DNA of 64,000 nucleotides from Bubalus kerabau. Its lineage: Eukaryota > Chordata > Mammalia > Artiodactyla > Bovidae. The notes below the pieces were generated by a model. That model had not been told where the DNA came from. It ran no database searches and worked only from the letters and a program-made list of their open reading frames with translations. Where the stretch lies: positions 18,246,001-18,310,000 of the forward strand of contig NC_073646.1 in the NCBI RefSeq assembly GCF_029407905.1. The letters run 5' to 3'. This document shows positions 1 to 11,962 of this stretch, one piece after another. The translations under genes were made by a program, and so were the position numbers. Within the stretch, counting starts at the first letter, position 1; the number at the start of each line of letters is the position of its first letter.

Positions 1-54
1 AGTATTGGAGCTTCAGCTTCAGTCCTTCCAATGAATATTCAGGGTTGATTTCCT
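1..54 (-). mobile_element. BovB LINE fragment cut by the window edge
   Basis: The first 54 bases match the antisense BovB 3' region also present at 9300-9355 and 54115-54165 in this window (the stretch containing gcttcagcttcag and gaatattcag). Only the piece inside the window is visible. Confidence rests on this internal comparison. Confidence 0.75.
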
Positions 55-529
55 AACTTGCCATACACAGGTACTACATCGTTATTTGCCATATTCCCTA
101 CACTGTGTGTTTCATACCCTTGACTCATTTACTTTGCAGCTGAAAGATTGTACCTCTTTATCTCCCTCCCCTAATTTCTCTCCTTCCCCCTCCACACTCC
201 TGTCTGGCAACCACTTGTTTGTTCTCTGTATCTTACTTTATTTCCATTTCATGTTTGTTCATTTGTTTTCTTTTTTAGATTCTACCTATTTCTTTCCTCC
301 TCTCAATGCATCCGCCCTTAAAAAACTAACTTTGTTTTACTAATTTTTTTACATCTTCATCTTGGAGAGCTGTGCTCACAAACCATGTCTTAAGCAAAAG
401 CCCCAAACAAAGTTAGGTCAGATTCTTCTGTAAGACATACTATCCTCACACTATGCACTTTCCCTCATTTTACTTATCACTGTTGTTATTTAACAAATGA
501 ATATGTAAAGAATTGTACGCTTCCCTCCC

Positions 530-645
530 CTGAAGAGTGTCAGCTCCACGAGGTCTCATCTTTCTTATTCCCTGTGTTGTGCCTGGCTCCTGGCACATTG
601 CCTACTACATGGGCACTCAGTAAATGATGAAGGAATGAATGACAC
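530..645 (+). repeat. L2 LINE 3' end
   Basis: The stretch has the ordered L2 3'-end signature: a segment about cutting and clearing (cagctccacgagg), then tgcctggctcctggcaca, then cagtaaatgatgaaggaatgaatga. It is diverged, as expected for an ancient mammalian repeat. Confidence 0.6.
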
Positions 646-2007
646 CACATGATAATACTGGTTGATAACTCTTTACAGTATTGATGAATGTAAAATGGTA
701 CCAAACCTTTTATGGTATGGACCTAACTCTTAAGCAACCTTTTTGTTCAGAAGAGTTTCATCAAAGTCCTCTTGGTAGGTTTTAAATAATTTATTTTCCT
801 ATTTATAGAAAAAAGAAAACAAGGTAAGCTCAAACATATGCCGAGGCTCATAGACATGTTGAATGGAGCCATTGTGCTGGTTTGGTCCATGAGGAACATG
901 GGGATGCACAGAGCAGAGGCTAAAGCCTGCTGTTATGCAGCCCACTGGCTACTGTGAATCGTAACTGCTGATGGAGGAAGCCAGGGCAGTAGAATGGAGG
1001 AGAAAATAATTTTGTATTTCTGCCTTTTGGAGAGTAAGGAGTGGCTTGTAATGGAGAAAAACGATCTCTATCCACTTAACAAGTCTTTGGAGTGTATGCT
1101 TAAGGTCATATTTATTTGTTCTGTTGACAAACCATCTTCTGAAGAATGTGTTTGATGTGACTCTTTTCTCAAACTTAAGGCCTCTCTGGTGATTATGGAT
1201 GAAGTAGGTTAATTTTGCTGTAACAGTTCACAGATTGCATGAAGCTTGTCTGAATGCACATGATCCATCCACCTTAGGGGAGGTAAGGGCTGGGATGGAA
1301 CCCACAGAAAAGACTAGGGTGTGCCCCCCGCCCCTTAAGTTCACTCAGCTCCTTACAATTGTAAATGCCTGTGATTTGCTTCCTCCTGCCAGTAGTTCTT
1401 GGCCATTTTTCACATGCAAACCACTGTGCCAAGCGTTGTGCTGAAAGAGGAATTCACTTAAAGAGACTTCATGCTCACAGGGGAGAGTGGGTCTGTTTAC
1501 AGTTATTGCAGCACATGATAAGTGTCATGCAAGATCTCATAACATGTACCAGGGAATTTTAGAAATGACCCTTGACTTGGAAGAGGAATTAAAAAAAAAA
1601 AAGAGTTGGCATTGAAAAGTCTGGAAGGTAAGGGGGATCTGTAGATGTTGAAGTGAGGCAAGGGGGTGGAAGGAGGGCATTCTGGCCTAGGCAACAGCAA
1701 GAGCAGAGGCCTAGAGGCTGGAAAAATGGTGCCTCTGGAAGGACTAAGTGGGAGGTCAAGTTAGGAAGCCTAATTGTTGAGAGAACTGAATTCCAAGCAA
1801 AGCAGTTTAGTTTTATTCAATACATATTATTTGCTGGGTGGCTGATCTTTTTACAAAAGAGGAAACTGAAGCTCAGAGGTATGCAATGACTTGCCCAGGA
1901 GCATCTAGCTAATAAGTGACTTCAAGTGCTCTTTCCACCACTGTGTTTCTCTTTAGTTAGGTTAGTTCCTCTAAACATAATCTGTTGGGGTTTTTTCTGT
2001 TGGTTTT

Positions 2008-2307
2008 TTAAAATATTTATTTATTTTTGGCTGCACTAGGTCTTTGCTGCACGTGGGCTTTCTCTAGTTGCAGAGCATGCAGGCTTTTCATTGCAGTGGT
2101 TTCTCTTGTGGTGGAACATGGGCTTTAGTAGCTGAGCACATGGGCTCAGTAGCTGTGGCTCTCGGGCTCTAGAGCGCAGGCTCAGTAGTTGTGGTACATG
2201 GGCTTAGTTTCTTGGCAGCATGTGGGATCTTCACGGATCAGGGATTGAACTGCTGTCCCCTGCATTGCAAGGCAGATTCTCAACCACTGGACCACCAGGT
2301 AATCCCC
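2008..2307 (-). mobile_element. CHR-type tRNA-derived SINE, antisense
   Basis: An AT-rich start followed by tttttggctgcactagg, a repetitive body of 'agtagctgtgg/catgggct' words, and a tRNA-like end with the box-B region on the opposite strand and caaccactggaccaccagg at the right edge. This is the cetartiodactyl CHR family layout. The same family is seen in sense orientation at 63466-63816 in this window. Confidence 0.8.
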
Positions 2308-3045
2308 TAATCCAGTGTTTTATTTCTAAGGATTGAGAAACCACAATCCTTGGTGTGTGTGGTTACTAGAGACCAGTGAGTATAGACTGAATAGATAACT
2401 TATTTAGGAGACAGTCAGAATCAAGGTAAGGAATGCCTAATCCTTTCTGCTTAGGGAAACCCAAGCTTAATATCCACAGAAAGACCTTCACAGCCTCCTG
2501 TGAACTCATGCAGGGTCAGCAGTAAAGTGTGTTACCCCTGCAGGACCCAGAGATGTGAGTCAGGTGAAACATGGACTGAGTGTGCTCGACTTGGAGAGAG
2601 GCTTTGCCTATCGGAGATAGAAGAGAGAACTTACAGGCACCTCCTATGGTGCTGCCGAAACTGAGAAGTCATCTGTGTGTCTGGGTGGACTTTTCATATT
2701 AAGAGTCGACATTCTGCATAAACCAGGTGGCAAAGTCAAGGGTAAATTAATGCTTAATTGTTATCACTGACAGTTTCATGTATAAGGTATTTAATTGTCC
2801 TTTGGCATTCATTATTTCTTTAAATTTTGCTCTTTACATGTATCATCAAAGCAATGGTCCTTAAATCCTCAAACTTAATTCCTGTAATGACAAGTTCTAT
2901 TAAAAAAACATAGTTTAGTAGTAAATGGTATTGAGTCTCTATAAATAACTTGCCTATGGATAATAACTGGGCCATTTGGACTATGAGGCTTTACCCAAAG
3001 ACAGCCCTATCACCTGGTGGTGGCACACCTTCATGGCAGGCTGCC

Positions 3046-3398
3046 TTAGTCTGTTTGGGCTGCTGTAACAAAAATACCATGGGCCAGGTGGCTTAATCAA
3101 CAAACATGTGTTGCTCACAGCTCTGGAGACTGGAAGTCCAAGATCAGGCTACTGACTGATTCATTGTCTAGTGAGGACTTCCTGGTTCATAGACTGTGAT
3201 CTCATTGTGTCCTCACATGGCAGAAGGGAGGAAGGAACTCTCTGGGGTCCTTTTATAAGGGCACTAATCCCATTCATGAGGGCAACACCCTCATGACCTA
3301 ATCACCTCCCAGAGTTCTACCTCCTGATACCATCATCTCAGTGTTTTGGGATCTCAGCATATGAATTGGTGGGGGAGAAACATTTAGTCCCATAACAG
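3046..3398. repeat. Old mammalian interspersed repeat, family not assigned
   Basis: The block runs from ctgtttgggctgctgtaaca through ctcacagctctgg and gtcctcacatggcag to ttataagggcactaatccc and cataacag. I recognise this as a widespread mammalian repeat but cannot name the family by eye. Related blocks appear at about 33395-33850 and 37740-38140. Confidence 0.55.
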
Positions 3399-5407
3399 AG
3401 TGAGAGAGAGTAGACCATGCCCTGTTGTGGCATTTTATATGGTAGTTTCCACTGTATAGAAATTGTCCAGTCCAAACCTAAACTTCTCCGGAGATGGAAA
3501 ATGCTGAAGACTGGTGAAAATGTTCAGCAGTGGAGCTGATAGGACTTGAGAGAGAGTGAACAGTTCTTGTAGCCTGAACCCTGCTTTAATAAGGTATATT
3601 CAAGGCACGGGAATCTTTCAACCACACATGACATTTTTCCTTAAGAAACGTGATGTTTCCTTTCTTGACATTCCCTGGATTAGGACAGCTGTCCTTCTGA
3701 GTTGTCCAGGAGGGCATATGATAGCTGAAGGTCTGGGAATGGAATGGGGTAGATTACTCTGAGGTCTTGTTTAGGAGTTTATGACCCTGATAAGTAGTAA
3801 AGATTTCCATTAGCACTGACCCACTGCACTGTTTAAAAAATAAAACACACCTCTGAAGGTGGCCTGCATTATCACTTCCTGATCCTCTCTTATGACTCAG
3901 GTACTGAGTCGTATTCTGTATTGACAATGCCAAGGACATAGAGGATGAACTTACTGTCAGAGATCGGAGTTAAACTTGAGTTTTATCATGTATGACATGT
4001 GTTTGAGGAGACTGTCCTGTATCCTGTTGAAAAATAGACAGCCTGTACTTTATTTTAAATCTTAATGATTTTTATTTTAATATTCCATGCTCATTTGAAA
4101 AAAATTCTGACAATACACAATTGCAGATCTTAAAGAAAGTAAAAAGCCCCCAGATAAAAGTTACTTGTTACTCTACTCTTTCTCCTCACTTCTGAAAAGT
4201 CCACTGTTTACAGTTTGTATATTTGTCTTGATTTTTTCCTTCTATATATCCATTTGAAAATGCCCTTTTATTCTCATATGCTCTCTGCCTCTCTCCTCTA
4301 CTCGTCTCCCTATATGCTCTTCTCATCTATCTATATTCTTATATAAACATGCAGTCCCACCAAGCCCCACCTTAGAAATGGGAATGTGACTTCCCCAATG
4401 TTTTTCAACTTGCTTTTTTTGCTGATCAATAAATTTTGGCCTCTGACCTCACACCTTCTTCCTGCCCATCATGTTAATACATGTAGATTCACCCCATTCT
4501 TTGTAATGATTATTCAGTATTCTATTTCTTTTCTTTCTTTCTTTTTTTTGGCAGGGAAGGTTGGGCTATGCATTATTTCCCCAAACCCCGTTTCCATTTT
4601 TTTCCCCCAAACTCCTATTGAAAAACATTTGAACTCTTTCTAGTTTTTTGCTACTATAGACAGTGAGCAACCTGCATCCTAACTGAGCATTTTGAAACTT
4701 TCTGACCATTTTCTGATTGACTGATACTTTCCTCTCTTAGAACCTGGAACCTTGTTCAGAGAGAGTCCTATGCAGAGCTTCAGTGCACAGAACAGATAGA
4801 AGTGGGGCTCTTCAGGTGTGCATGTGTGTGTGAGGCTGCTGGCCCCTCAGTTTCTGCAGGAGCTGGAAGATGCCTCAAAGCATAGGGTGAACAAAGCCTT
4901 TTCAAGCCTTGAGAAGAAATGAAGCTGTCCAGTGAGCATGCTCTAACTCCCTGTGTAGAGCAGAGAATCACTGACTGTGGAGTGCAGCGCAGCACCCCGA
5001 GCCCTGGAGGCCCTGGAACCTGTGTCACCCTCAGCCTAGTGCCTGGCCTTACTCAGACAAAGGGGATGGGCGACCCTCAGGGCGCGGCAGGGATGCTAGA
5101 GTCCACAGTGATCCTTTCCCAGCTCTATCCTCAGCGAGCCCTGCTCTATTAAAGAAGGAAGGGGCTACTCTTCAGAACGCCCTTTGACCGTCCTGCCTGT
5201 CTACCTCATTGCCCCTTCTGTCGTGTACATTTCTGTGATTGAAAATTCTGTAATACATTTGTATTGACTTTGCTAAAGAAAAATTATTTTTGGAAATCTA
5301 TAAATAAAAATTCCAAAACAGTAACCTAGCAGTACATGAAAGATCCTGGTTTTCTTCGCTCTCAGCCAACACTCCTGGATAACACTTTGTAGTTTGGCAT
5401 TATCTTG

Positions 5408-5540
5408 GAAATGGAAATGGCAACCCACTCCAGTATTCTTGCCTGGGAAATCCCATGGGCAGAGGATCCTGGCAGGCTATAGTCCATGGGATCGCAAGGA
5501 ATTGGACATGACTTAGCGACTAAACACAAAAACAACAAAA
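5408..5540 (+). mobile_element. Bov-tA/Bov-A monomer SINE
   Basis: It carries the Bov-A core in order: atggcaacccactccagtat, ttcttgcctggg, cagaggatcctggcaggcta, catgggatcgcaa and ttggacatgacttagcgac, and ends in an A-rich tail. The 5' tRNA-like head is missing. Confidence 0.85.
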
Positions 5541-6821
5541 ATACATGTGTATATATACTTCTTTTCTTGTAAAGATGGTATCACGCTATATACAGTTGTA
5601 TAACATTTTTCCTTAATATATCATAGGTATAATGTATTATACTTCAAAACATACCAAAGTACTATTCTCTTTATTAATGATATCATTTCCACAGTGTGGC
5701 AGTGCAATAATTTCTTTAACTAGTCCTTTATGGTTGAATTGTTTTCAGTTTTCCTCCAGTCAAGCTAAATTAATGTAAAGAAACCTTCATGCATGGAGAA
5801 CCGTTGACTCAGTTATTCTCAGTAGCAAGGCAGCATGGGTAATACAGGCAATCCCAACACACCTAGTTTACTAGTGCCTTCAGCTGAGCCCTTATTTTCA
5901 GCTTCTCCCAGGGTTTGCTAGTGGCAGATACTTTAGTGACCGTTCTGTAGTTTCAGTGGCTGTGTGTTTGGGTGTGTTTGATTTCTCCTCGTCCTGGTAG
6001 AGGGTTCTAGAATATCATCCTCCTTTGGTATTCTACAGACCCTTTGAAACTCCCCAGGTTGGGAAACAAAAACTTGTAACTTCAAACAGAAAATCATAAA
6101 AAGTTCAATGCTAGGCCTCCCTGGGAAATAAGGAGGTAGCCTGCCCTGGCTGAATTTCATTGTTGCTTACTACTTCTATTTGCTTCTGGCAGAATGTCTC
6201 CGGATTAAACCTTTCAGAATGTGCCATTTGCTGTTAGAAAGTCGTATTCTGCATTTAGCTGAAGGATTTAGAACGATTTTTTTCAAACCTGTTGAATCAT
6301 AAAATTCACTGGAGAAACCTGTTTCTTTCAAAAAAAGATGAATCAAATGATCAGGATGGTAAATTTGATGTTGTGTGCTTTTTATCTCTTTAAAAAAAAA
6401 ATGGAGGAAAAAAGGAAATGGACCAAATACCACTTTTTGGCTGTAAAAGAGAACAAAAATGTGCTTTATATACATGAAGGATTACTCTCCAAGACTATTG
6501 TTAAGTAGTGGGTGAGGAGTTGCAAAATGGTGTCTACTGTATGTGAACTCTGTAAAAAGAGGAAGAAAGAAAGAAAAAATAAAAGGAAAACATATTTGTT
6601 TCTGTATACTTGGAAGCATACCCAAGCAGCAGATAATAGTCTTTGCCTCTGAGAAGGGAAACTGGATGGCCAGAGACAGGAGTGAGAGGAGAATTACGTG
6701 ACTCTGTTAGTTATTGAAAGATAAATATATTTTTTTTAAGTTAGATTTCTGAGTCTCTGTCTTGGATAGTCTGATTTAATATCATACATTTAAGGTGGAG
6801 CCTGGGAACCCATATATGTAT

Positions 6822-7215
6822 TTTAAATAATAGCTTTATTGAGAATTGATTCATGTAGCATAAAATCCATCCTCTTAAGGTGTACAATTCAATGGTTTTT
6901 AGTGTATTTGGAATTTTGTGATCATGGTCATTAATTCCAGAACATTTCCATCTCCCCAAAAGAAAACCCCAAATCCATTAAGCAGTCATTCCCCACTCTG
7001 CCAACCACCAGTCTTCTTTTTGTTTTGATGGATTTGCTCATTCCAGTCATTTCATATAGAGTCGTACAATGCAGATCTTTTATGACTAGCTCCATTCATT
7101 TAGCATAATGATTTTCAAGAGTCATTCACACGGTAACGTGTGTGTCCGTATATATGCAGCATCCATGTACAACTGGAGGAGCCACCAAATTATTTTGCAA
7201 CATGGCTTTACCATG
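6822..7215 (-). mobile_element. L1 LINE 3' end, antisense and eroded
   Basis: It begins with aatagctttattgagaattg and continues through gtgtacaattcaatggtttt, then the atcatgg...aacatttccatctcccc region. This matches the antisense L1 3' UTR layout also found at 8790, 26455 and elsewhere in the window. The 5' side is too diverged for a firm boundary. Confidence 0.6.
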
Positions 7216-7659
7216 TCCTATTCCCTTCAGATTGCAGATGGTTGTTTGGGGGCCTGGGAGCTGTATTTTTGTTTTTTTCTTACAAGGATCTTGATGATTC
7301 TTATGATCAAGCAGTTTTGGAAAACACCGGCTCTGAGAGGAGCACGGTCCCTCTTACTGTGACTGCAGGGGCGGTGGCTGTGTTTCTCCTCCACCAGTGC
7401 CCCGCAGCGCTTGAAGGCCATGACTACTGTGTGGAGAACAGCAGCGGAATGCCTGTCTGCAGAGCAGTCAGCGCCTCAAGAAAAAGGATCTCAAACAGAG
7501 TGAGCTCTGGGGTGAGATCAACCAGGCCTGAGTCTGTTTTTTTCTTTGTTTTAATTTTTTTTTTTGAAGATGAAATATGGAAAAGAAATCTAGGTATCCC
7601 TTGAAACCTCAGAAGATTCAGATGGAGGAAGGCATAGCATGGGGAAGCCAGTGCATATA

Positions 7660-7739
7660 TTGGGTTGGCCAAAAAGCCTGTTCAGGTTTTTCTGTAAGAT
7701 CTTATGGAAAAACTTGAATGAACCTTTTGGCCAACCCAA
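7660..7739. mobile_element. Mariner-derived MITE, 80-bp inverted-repeat hairpin
   Basis: The element is nearly all terminal inverted repeat. The left arm begins ttgggttggccaaaaag and the right arm ends with the complement ctttttgg-like sequence plus ccaacccaa, with the duplicated TA target at 7658-7659 and 7740-7741. TA duplication and these ends fit the ruminant Mc/mariner MITE family. There is no coding capacity. Transcribed from VPS35L it would fold into a long hairpin. Confidence 0.85.
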
Positions 7740-8049
7740 TACATGCTTTTTCTTCCCCCAGTGGAACAAGGGTCATAGTCTTTATGAATTGGAATCTGAT
7801 TTCTTCTTTTCCTAGAGGTCTTTAAAAAAATTTTTTAACCCATTTTATCTGTAATTGTCTTCTCTGACTTTTAATAGGCACAATGAGTCAAGTGTTACTA
7901 TGGGCTGTAGGTTATATAGAAATAGAGATATAATGTTGTATACATGAAAAACTCACATAATGTTATAAACAAACTTCAGTTTTTTAAATGTTATATTATG
8001 ATTATTCTGAACTTTAAACTATGAGAAAAAAACTGTTTTCATACACACT

Positions 8050-8321
8050 AGAATGGCACCCCACTCCAGTACTCTTGCCTGGAAAATCCCATGGACGGAG
8101 GAGCCTGGAAGGCTGCAGTCCATGGGGTCGCTAAGAGTCAGACACGACTGAGCGACTGCACTTTCACTTTTCACTTTCATGCATTGGAGAAGGAAATGGC
8201 AACCCACTCCAGTGTTCTTGCCTGGAGAATCCTAGGGATGGCGGAGCCTGGTGGGCTGCCGTCTATGGGGTCGCACAGAGTCGGACACGACTGAAGCGAC
8301 TTAGCAGCAGCAGCAGCATTT
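8050..8321 (+). mobile_element. Bov-A2 SINE (two Bov-A monomers)
   Basis: Two Bov-A monomers lie head to tail. The first (8050-8160) ends agacacgactgagcgac and the second (8185-8305) ends acacgactgaagcgac, joined by a cactttcactttc linker and finishing in (agc)n. This dimer layout defines Bov-A2. The same structure is at 57850-58110. Confidence 0.9.
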
Positions 8322-8789
8322 GAGTTCTAATTACTAAGACAAAATTAAGAAGTCTCCTAGACAAGACTATATATGGGGCAAGTCTTCTGAGGTTAGACAT
8401 CTGCTTTGGAGCATTTCCTGCCTCAACCCTTAAGTAACTATTTCTTGTGGCTCCCTCCTCTGGATGGGGCTTCAGTGGGGCAACTGTGAGGAGCAGAGCG
8501 CTCAGCACATAGTGGCTCTCTCCTTAATGAGTCATAATAACGGGCACTTTTCTCAGGGCCACTTGATAACAAGCACATAAATAGAATAAATAGTCTTTCA
8601 GGTTGTTCTGAGCAGAATTTTAGTTCCTGCCAAGAGAAGCTCTTCACCTTGTTTTCTAATGGACTTAATGTCCTCACCGGAAAGCGGTGCCTGTGGAGCC
8701 AGGAGGATGCCGGACGTGGTGGAGTCCGGGCTCGCCTGTGCTCTCGAGGGGCAGGGGGTAATGTCAAGAGCAGGCTCAGCTCTTTTTTT

Positions 8790-9078
8790 TAAATTTTTGT
8801 ATTGTAGTTAAGTTTACACAACATGAAATTTACCATTGTAACCATTTTTGAGTGTACAGTTCAGTGGCTTTAAGTACATTCACAACCCTGTGCAACCATC
8901 ACCACTGTCCGTTTCCAGAACTATTTCATCATCCCAAAGAGAATGAAACTCTGTACTCATTAAGTGATAATGTTCCCTCCTTCCCATTCTTCTTTATCTC
9001 TCAGAATTTGACCACTCTGAATACTTCATACAAGTGAAATCAGATACTGTTCGTCCTTTCGTCTGACCTATTTCATTT
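8790..9078 (-). mobile_element. L1 antisense, segment 1 of a nested block
   Basis: The segment has aatttttgtattgtagttaag, cattgtaaccatttttgag, the gtgcaaccatcaccactgtcc motif and aatacttcatacaagtgaaatc, in the order of the antisense L1 3' UTR. It stops at tatttcatttc where a BovB insertion begins. The L1 resumes at about 9992 with tagcacatgtaagaatttcc, the next part of the L1 sequence. Confidence 0.75.
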
Positions 9079-9991
9079 CGGTTCAGTTCAGTCACTCAGT
9101 TGTGTCCTACTCTTGGTGACCCCATGGACTGCAGCACGCCTGTCCATCACCAACTCCTGGAACGTGCTCAAAGTCATGTCCATTGAGTCAGTAATGCCAT
9201 CCAACCATCTCATCCTCTGCCTTCCCTTCTCCTCCTGCCCTCATTCTTTCCCAGCATCAGGGTCTTTTCTAATGAGTCGGTTCTTCACATCAGGTGGCCA
9301 GAGTATTGGAGCTTTAGCTTCAGCATCAGCCCTTCCAACGAATATTCAGGACTGATTTTTTTAGGATTGACTTGTTTGATCTCCTTGCTGACCAAGGAAC
9401 TCTCAAGAGTCTTCTCTAACACCATAGTTCAAAAGCATCCATTCTTTGGCACTCAGCTTTCTTCAACTCTCACATCCATATATGACTACTGGAAACACCA
9501 TTGCCTTGACTAGACAGACCTTTGTTGGCAAAGTAATGTCTCTGCCTTTTAGTATGCTGTCCAGGTTTGTCATAGCTTTTCTTCCAAGGAGCAAGTGTGT
9601 TTTAATTTCAGGGCTGCAGTCACCATCTGCAGTGATTTTGGAGCCCCCCCAAAATAAAGTCTGTCTCTCTTTCCATTGATTCCACATCTATTTGCTATGA
9701 AGCGATGGGACTGGATGCCATGATCTTAGTTTTTTGAATGTTGAGTTTTAAGCCAGCTGTTTCACTCTTCTCTTTCACTTTCATCAAGAGGCTCTTTAGT
9801 TCCTCTTCACTTTCTGCCATAAGGGTGGTATCATCTGCATATCTGAGGTTTTTGACATTTCTCCCAGCAATCTTGACTCCAGCTTGTGCTTCATCCAGCC
9901 TGGCATTTCACATGATGTACTCTACATATAAGTTAAATAAGCAGGGTGACAATATACAGCCTTGACATACTCCTTTCCCAATTTGGAACAT
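9079..9991 (-). mobile_element. BovB LINE 3' fragment inserted in L1
   Basis: The + strand starts with the BovB terminal gttcagttcagtcactcag and reads antisense through the C-terminal and reverse-transcriptase coding region up to cctttcccaatttggaaca. Short minus-strand frames retain BovB-like words such as SPEIKTHLLLGRKAMTNLDS. The element is 5'-truncated and has frame breaks. It interrupts an older L1, which dates it as the younger insertion. Confidence 0.9.
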
Positions 9992-10085
9992 TTTCAAACT
10001 TTGTCCATATTTCTAGCACATGTAAGAATTTCCTTCCTTTTTAAGGCCTTGTAATACCCCTTTGTGTATATGTACCATGTTTTGT
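9992..10085 (-). mobile_element. L1 antisense, segment 2 of the nested block
   Basis: The words tagcacatgtaagaatttcc and gtgtatatgtaccatg continue the L1 left off at 9078. It is interrupted again by a Bov-tA2 SINE at 10086. Confidence 0.65.
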
Positions 10086-10316
10086 TGGGCTTCTGATGTG
10101 ATGCTAGTGATAAAGAGCCTGCCAGCCAGTGCCAGAAACATAAAGGGACTCGGGTTCTATACCTGAATCGGAAAGATCCCCTGGAGGAGGACTTGGCAAC
10201 CCTCTCCAGTGTTCTTGCCTGGAGAATCCCATGGACAGAGGAGCCTGGCAGGCTACATGCAGTATGTAGGGTTGTGAAGCGTCGGACATGACTGAAGTGA
10301 CTTAGCAGGCACACAC
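10086..10316 (+). mobile_element. Bov-tA2 SINE
   Basis: A tRNA-like head (gggcttctgatgtgatgctag with a box-B-like gggttctatacctg) is followed by the Bov-A body ggcaaccctctccagtgttc, atggacagaggagcctggca and cggacatgactgaagtgac. This head-plus-body layout is Bov-tA2. It sits inside the L1. Confidence 0.85.
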
Positions 10317-10775
10317 ATGTACTGTGTTTTGTTTATGTGTTCATTGGGTTGTTTCCACCTTTTGGCTCTTGTGAATATTGCTGCTGTGAGCATTCATGTA
10401 TAAATATCTGTTTGAGTCCCTGCTTTCATTCCTTTGGGGTAGACCCCTAGAAGTGGCATTGCTAGTAGATGGTAATTCTGTGTTTACCTTTTTGAGGAAT
10501 CACCAGGCTATCTTCCACAGCAACTGCACCAGTTTAGATTCTCACCAGCAGTACATAAGAAACTTCAGTTTCTTTGCTAATACTTGTTATTTCCTGGCTT
10601 TTGTTTCTGTTTTTTGTTGTAGTGGGCATGCTCATGGGTGTGAGATGATATTTCACTGTGTTTTTGATTAGCACTTCTCGTGATGAATGATTTGAGCATC
10701 TTTTCATATGCTTGATGACCATTCGTGTATTTTCTTTGGAAAAAAATGTCTATTCAGGGTAACCTTCAGTCAGGT
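10317..10775 (-). mobile_element. L1 antisense, segment 3 of the nested block
   Basis: The L1 resumes with gttcattgggttgtttccac and ctgctgtgagcattcatg, then continues through agaagtggcattgctagtag and aatgatttgagcatcttttc to ctattcagg. These follow directly on segment 2 in L1 order. Confidence 0.75.
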
Positions 10776-11793
10776 AACTTGTTTTCTCATTGTTGTAGAA
10801 TTTCTTTTTGTGTTCTGGATGTAATTAACTCTTTATGACAGCTAGCATTTGCAGACTTGTGTTTCTGTTAAAAAACACAAATCTGATTGTATTGCTCAGT
10901 GTTAGTGCTAGTGATGGCCTTTAAATTCTGCTCAGCTCAGTCTTTTACCATCCATGGGTTACTTTCACCTGGCCACTCACTTTTTGAGCTTGGCTTGTTA
11001 TCTGGGTGTGGAAATAATTGTACCTTCCCCATAGGCCTGCTTGAGGACTGAGAATGTAAGTTGCCTTAAGACACAGCCCAGGAGTTCCTCTGGTTTCCAT
11101 GAATAGTGCCACTTACTACTGTCTGGAGGCCAAGGCAGAAGATCTTGCAGCTTCTGACTCTTTCTGGGAGGTTCATGTACCAGAACCCCTATATTAGGAT
11201 GAGATCAGCTGCTCTGCGTCCCCCTTAGAGCAGAGCACAGAGCAGGTTCCCAGCGGATCGGTGTTAATGAGTGTGATCACTTTGGGCTCACCACCATGCT
11301 GCATGTTGTCAACTCTTGACCCTCTGTATCAGTGAACGTGCTAGGGTGCCACTGTGGGGTCCCAGAAGCAGCTTGGGAGGCAAGCTTCTGGAGCAGAGGG
11401 AACTTCAGGTAGTAAACCTGGTGTCTTTCCATATTGTGATTTCTTTTCCCCCCTTTGGAAGAAGGAAGAGAAGGCAAAACCCCACTCTCCAGCTTCAGAC
11501 GCAGACTCTTCTCATTAAGGGCCGGCCTCTGTCCCTGGCCAGCCTGGGCGTGTGTTGTTGCATCTGCCCCTCTGCTGCGCTGGCGGGGCTCCAGTTTGAA
11601 CTCGGGGTGCTGCTGGCCAGAGAGCTGTTCTCTCTGCATCACTGCAGGCCATTTCAGAGTGGAAGTGTATTTGGACCATGCAAACGTTTGATCTTGTCGG
11701 GTAGTTTAAAATTTCATTTCTTGGGTCAGTGTTCTGTCTGCTTTGACCCTGAGGCTCTTTCTCATGGTTAATACTTTGGCAGTTCTAAAAGGA

Positions 11794-11962
11794 ACTCTCT
11801 CTCTCCCTCTCCATCTCACCGCCCCCCTCACCTCCAATCCTCCCCCTTCACCCCATTCCTCCCCCTCTGTGTCCTCCTGTTGCTCCCTCTTTCTCAGCAC
11901 CCCACTTCCTCTTCATCCCTCCTCCTCTCTTCCCCCCTCCTCTTCCTTCCTCTCACCCTTGG
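11794..11962. repeat. Pyrimidine-rich low-complexity tract
   Basis: About 170 bases are almost pure C and T, with a few A-containing interruptions, on the VPS35L sense strand. It is not a simple tandem repeat but irregular CCTCC/TCTCC words. It lies about 700 bases upstream of the exon at 12677. Confidence 0.8.

Noticed and set aside
7280..7600. Possible exon after a ttttttcttacaag acceptor-like stretch
   Set aside because: The open frame (DLDDSYDQAVLENTGSE...) looks briefly protein-like but does not match VPS35L, lacks a good donor in phase and adjoins decayed L1 sequence.
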